This document shows positions 5,908 through 6,610 of a stretch of DNA of 6,610 bases, piece by piece. Every line of letters begins with the position of its first letter. The stretch's first letter is position 1. A program made the translations under genes and the position numbers. The DNA lies in the NCBI GenBank assembly GCA_028819945.1, contig JAPPKQ010000010.1, positions 1-6,610 of the forward strand, read 5' to 3'. The stretch is from a bacterium (GTDB lineage: Bacteria > Actinomycetota > Acidimicrobiia > Acidimicrobiales > CATQHL01). Under the pieces are notes generated by a model. The model was given only the letters and a program-made list of their open reading frames with translations, was not told the DNA's origin and did not search any database.

Positions 5908-6330
5908 TCAGGCGCGCAGCATCCCCGTCGCGGCCCTCGGAGTGAACCGGACGACGAGGCGGCGCTCGTCGACCATGGCCAGGCGGAACTCCGCCCAGTC
6001 CGGGTGCGGTCTGCCCGTCACGCGCTCGTAGTACCTGACCAGGGCGTCGCAGGTGGCGTCTTCCGGGCTGCTCGCCGCCGGCGACAACTCCACAGCACCG
6101 TCGAAGGACACGTAGGACCACGATCCGGCGTCGGAGACGTGCAGCACGGCGCGGGGGTCTCGCCGCAGGTTGGCGGTCTTGGCCCGCCCCTCGGTGACCG
6201 AGATGACGAACGCGCCGTCGTCGAGGTCGTACACGACGTCCGAGGACTGTGGCCGGCCGTCGGCCCGGATCGTGATGAGCACACCGAGGCTCCGCTCGGC
6301 CGCCCACTCAGTGGCTTGTGCAATGTCCAC
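5908..6330 (-). CDS. PPOX-class, probably F420-dependent, small split-barrel protein
   Basis: This complete 140-residue protein belongs to the pyridoxamine 5'-phosphate oxidase-like split beta-barrel superfamily, close to the short PPOX-class F420-dependent enzymes of actinobacteria (FDOR-B type, like Rv1155). These act as cytosolic dimers and bind F420, or sometimes flavin or heme. Seen in order: GVLITIRADGRPQSSDVVYDL (starting near residue 16), the cofactor-contact region GRAKTANLRRDPRAVLHV (48-65) with basic residues that would hold the cofactor phosphate, YVSFDGAVEL (73-82), and the RLVVRFTPRAATG end strand (124-136). The start is GTG at 6330 with AGGAGGT 5 nt upstream, a near-ideal ribosome site. 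That site overlaps the stop codon of glnS, and only 10 nt separate the genes, so cotranscription and coupled translation are likely. Substrate is unknown. Family is firm; F420 rather than FMN is inferred from the sequence type. Confidence 0.9.
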   Translation of the reverse strand: MDIAQATEWAAERSLGVLITIRADGRPQSSDVVYDLDDGAFVISVTEGRAKTANLRRDPRAVLHVSDAGSWSYVSFDGAVELSPAASSPEDATCDALVRYYERVTGRPHPDWAEFRLAMVDERRLVVRFTPRAATGMLRA

Positions 6331-6335
6331 GGCGG

Positions 6336-6342
6336 ACCTCCT
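6336..6342 (-). promoter_or_regulatory. Strong ribosome binding site overlapping the glnS stop codon
   Basis: AGGAGGT (6342-6336 on the minus strand) shares its first two bases with the TAG stop of glnS (6343-6341) and precedes the GTG at 6330 by 5 nt. This fixes the PPOX start and suggests translational coupling. Confidence 0.8.
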
Positions 6343-6610
6343 ATTGATTCTGCTCGCGGCGTTTCTGGATGTTGGCCCACTCGTCGCGCAGGCCGACGGT
6401 GCGGTGGAACAGCAACTGGGTATCAGGGTCGCTGTCGCGGGCGAAATAGCCGAGCCGCTCGAACTGCACCACCTCGCCGGGCGGCACCTCGGCCAGTGCG
6501 GGCTCCAGCTTGGCCGCGCCGATCAGCTCGCGTGACGCCGGGTTGTAGGACTCCAGCGGGTCGCGGCCGTCGGCGCCCGGCACCGGGTCGCTGAACAGAC
6601 GGTCGTAGAG
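6341..6610 (-). CDS. glnS: Glutaminyl-tRNA synthetase, C-terminal end only
   Basis: This is the last 89 codons of a gene that begins beyond the right edge. The enzyme charges tRNA(Gln) with glutamine in the cytosol using ATP. The fragment lies in the C-terminal anticodon-binding beta-barrel. Signatures of bacterial GlnRS are LYDRLFSDPVPGA at the window edge (compare LYDRLFTVPNPGA in Escherichia coli, from memory), SYNPASRE followed by a GAKLEPAL segment, VVQFERLGYFARDSD, and FHRTVGLRDEWANI near the end. The QFER.GYF and RTVxLRDxWA blocks separate it from the unrelated C-terminus of bacterial GltX (GluRS). No YqeY-like tail is attached; the protein ends about 10 residues after the last block. 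The catalytic HIGH and KMSKS motifs are outside the window. An internal GTG at 6583 is not a start. The downstream PPOX gene is probably in the same operon. Confidence 0.92.
   Translation of the reverse strand, partial: LYDRLFSDPVPGADGRDPLESYNPASRELIGAAKLEPALAEVPPGEVVQFERLGYFARDSDPDTQLLFHRTVGLRDEWANIQKRREQNQ

Noticed and set aside
5195..6031. A 278-residue plus-strand open frame opposite the secreted protein and PPOX genes
   Set aside because: Antisense shadow with no domain and no ribosome site, against two well-supported genes.
5819..6307. N-terminal extension of the secreted protein to 1012 residues in the same open frame
   Set aside because: It would overlap nearly all of the PPOX gene on the same strand. 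Its translation is Arg/Pro-rich without a domain, whereas a clear ribosome site and signal peptide begin at 5818.

Overview
The window is GC-rich throughout, with strong G/C preference at third codon positions, closely packed genes and no RNA genes, insertion sequences or CRISPR arrays that I can see. A short F420-type PPOX-family protein, GTG starts with purine-rich ribosome sites, and possible leaderless transcription all suggest a high-GC actinobacterium. The C-terminal repeat of the large secreted protein resembles, from memory only, repeats in secreted proteins of Acidimicrobiia. A GlnRS-type tRNA synthetase is less common in that phylum, so the assignment is tentative.

Layout. The plus-strand block on the left holds the 3' end of a class I SAM-dependent O-methyltransferase (1-323) and a complete YihY/BrkB-family membrane protein (416-1324). 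It converges on a long minus-strand block. Reading that block in its own direction, from the right edge, it holds: the 3' end of glnS, glutaminyl-tRNA synthetase (6610-6341); a PPOX-family, probably F420-binding, small protein 10 bp further on (6330-5908); a large exported multidomain protein of unknown function (5818-3269); and an NCS2 (nucleobase:cation symporter-2) permease relative with an extra C-terminal cytosolic domain (3175-1436). No gap between genes exceeds about 110 bp. Candidate hairpin terminators lie in three of the gaps.

How the genes relate. glnS and the PPOX gene look like one operon, with the second ribosome site overlapping the glnS stop codon. The exported protein has its own ribosome site and a weak -10 candidate after a hairpin, so it is probably transcribed separately. 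The permease follows it by 93 bp across two inverted repeats and may or may not be cotranscribed. No shared pathway is evident.

The points most worth a second look are the permease and the secreted protein. The permease combines altered substrate-site motifs with a C-terminal domain that looks like a degenerate RsbW-type (GHKL) ATPase fold. The secreted protein carries two PPC-like modules with matched cysteine pairs, an Ig-like module, a helical region and a duplicated C-terminal module, with no recognisable enzyme domain. I did not find a convincing new multigene system; most of the window is ordinary chromosome.
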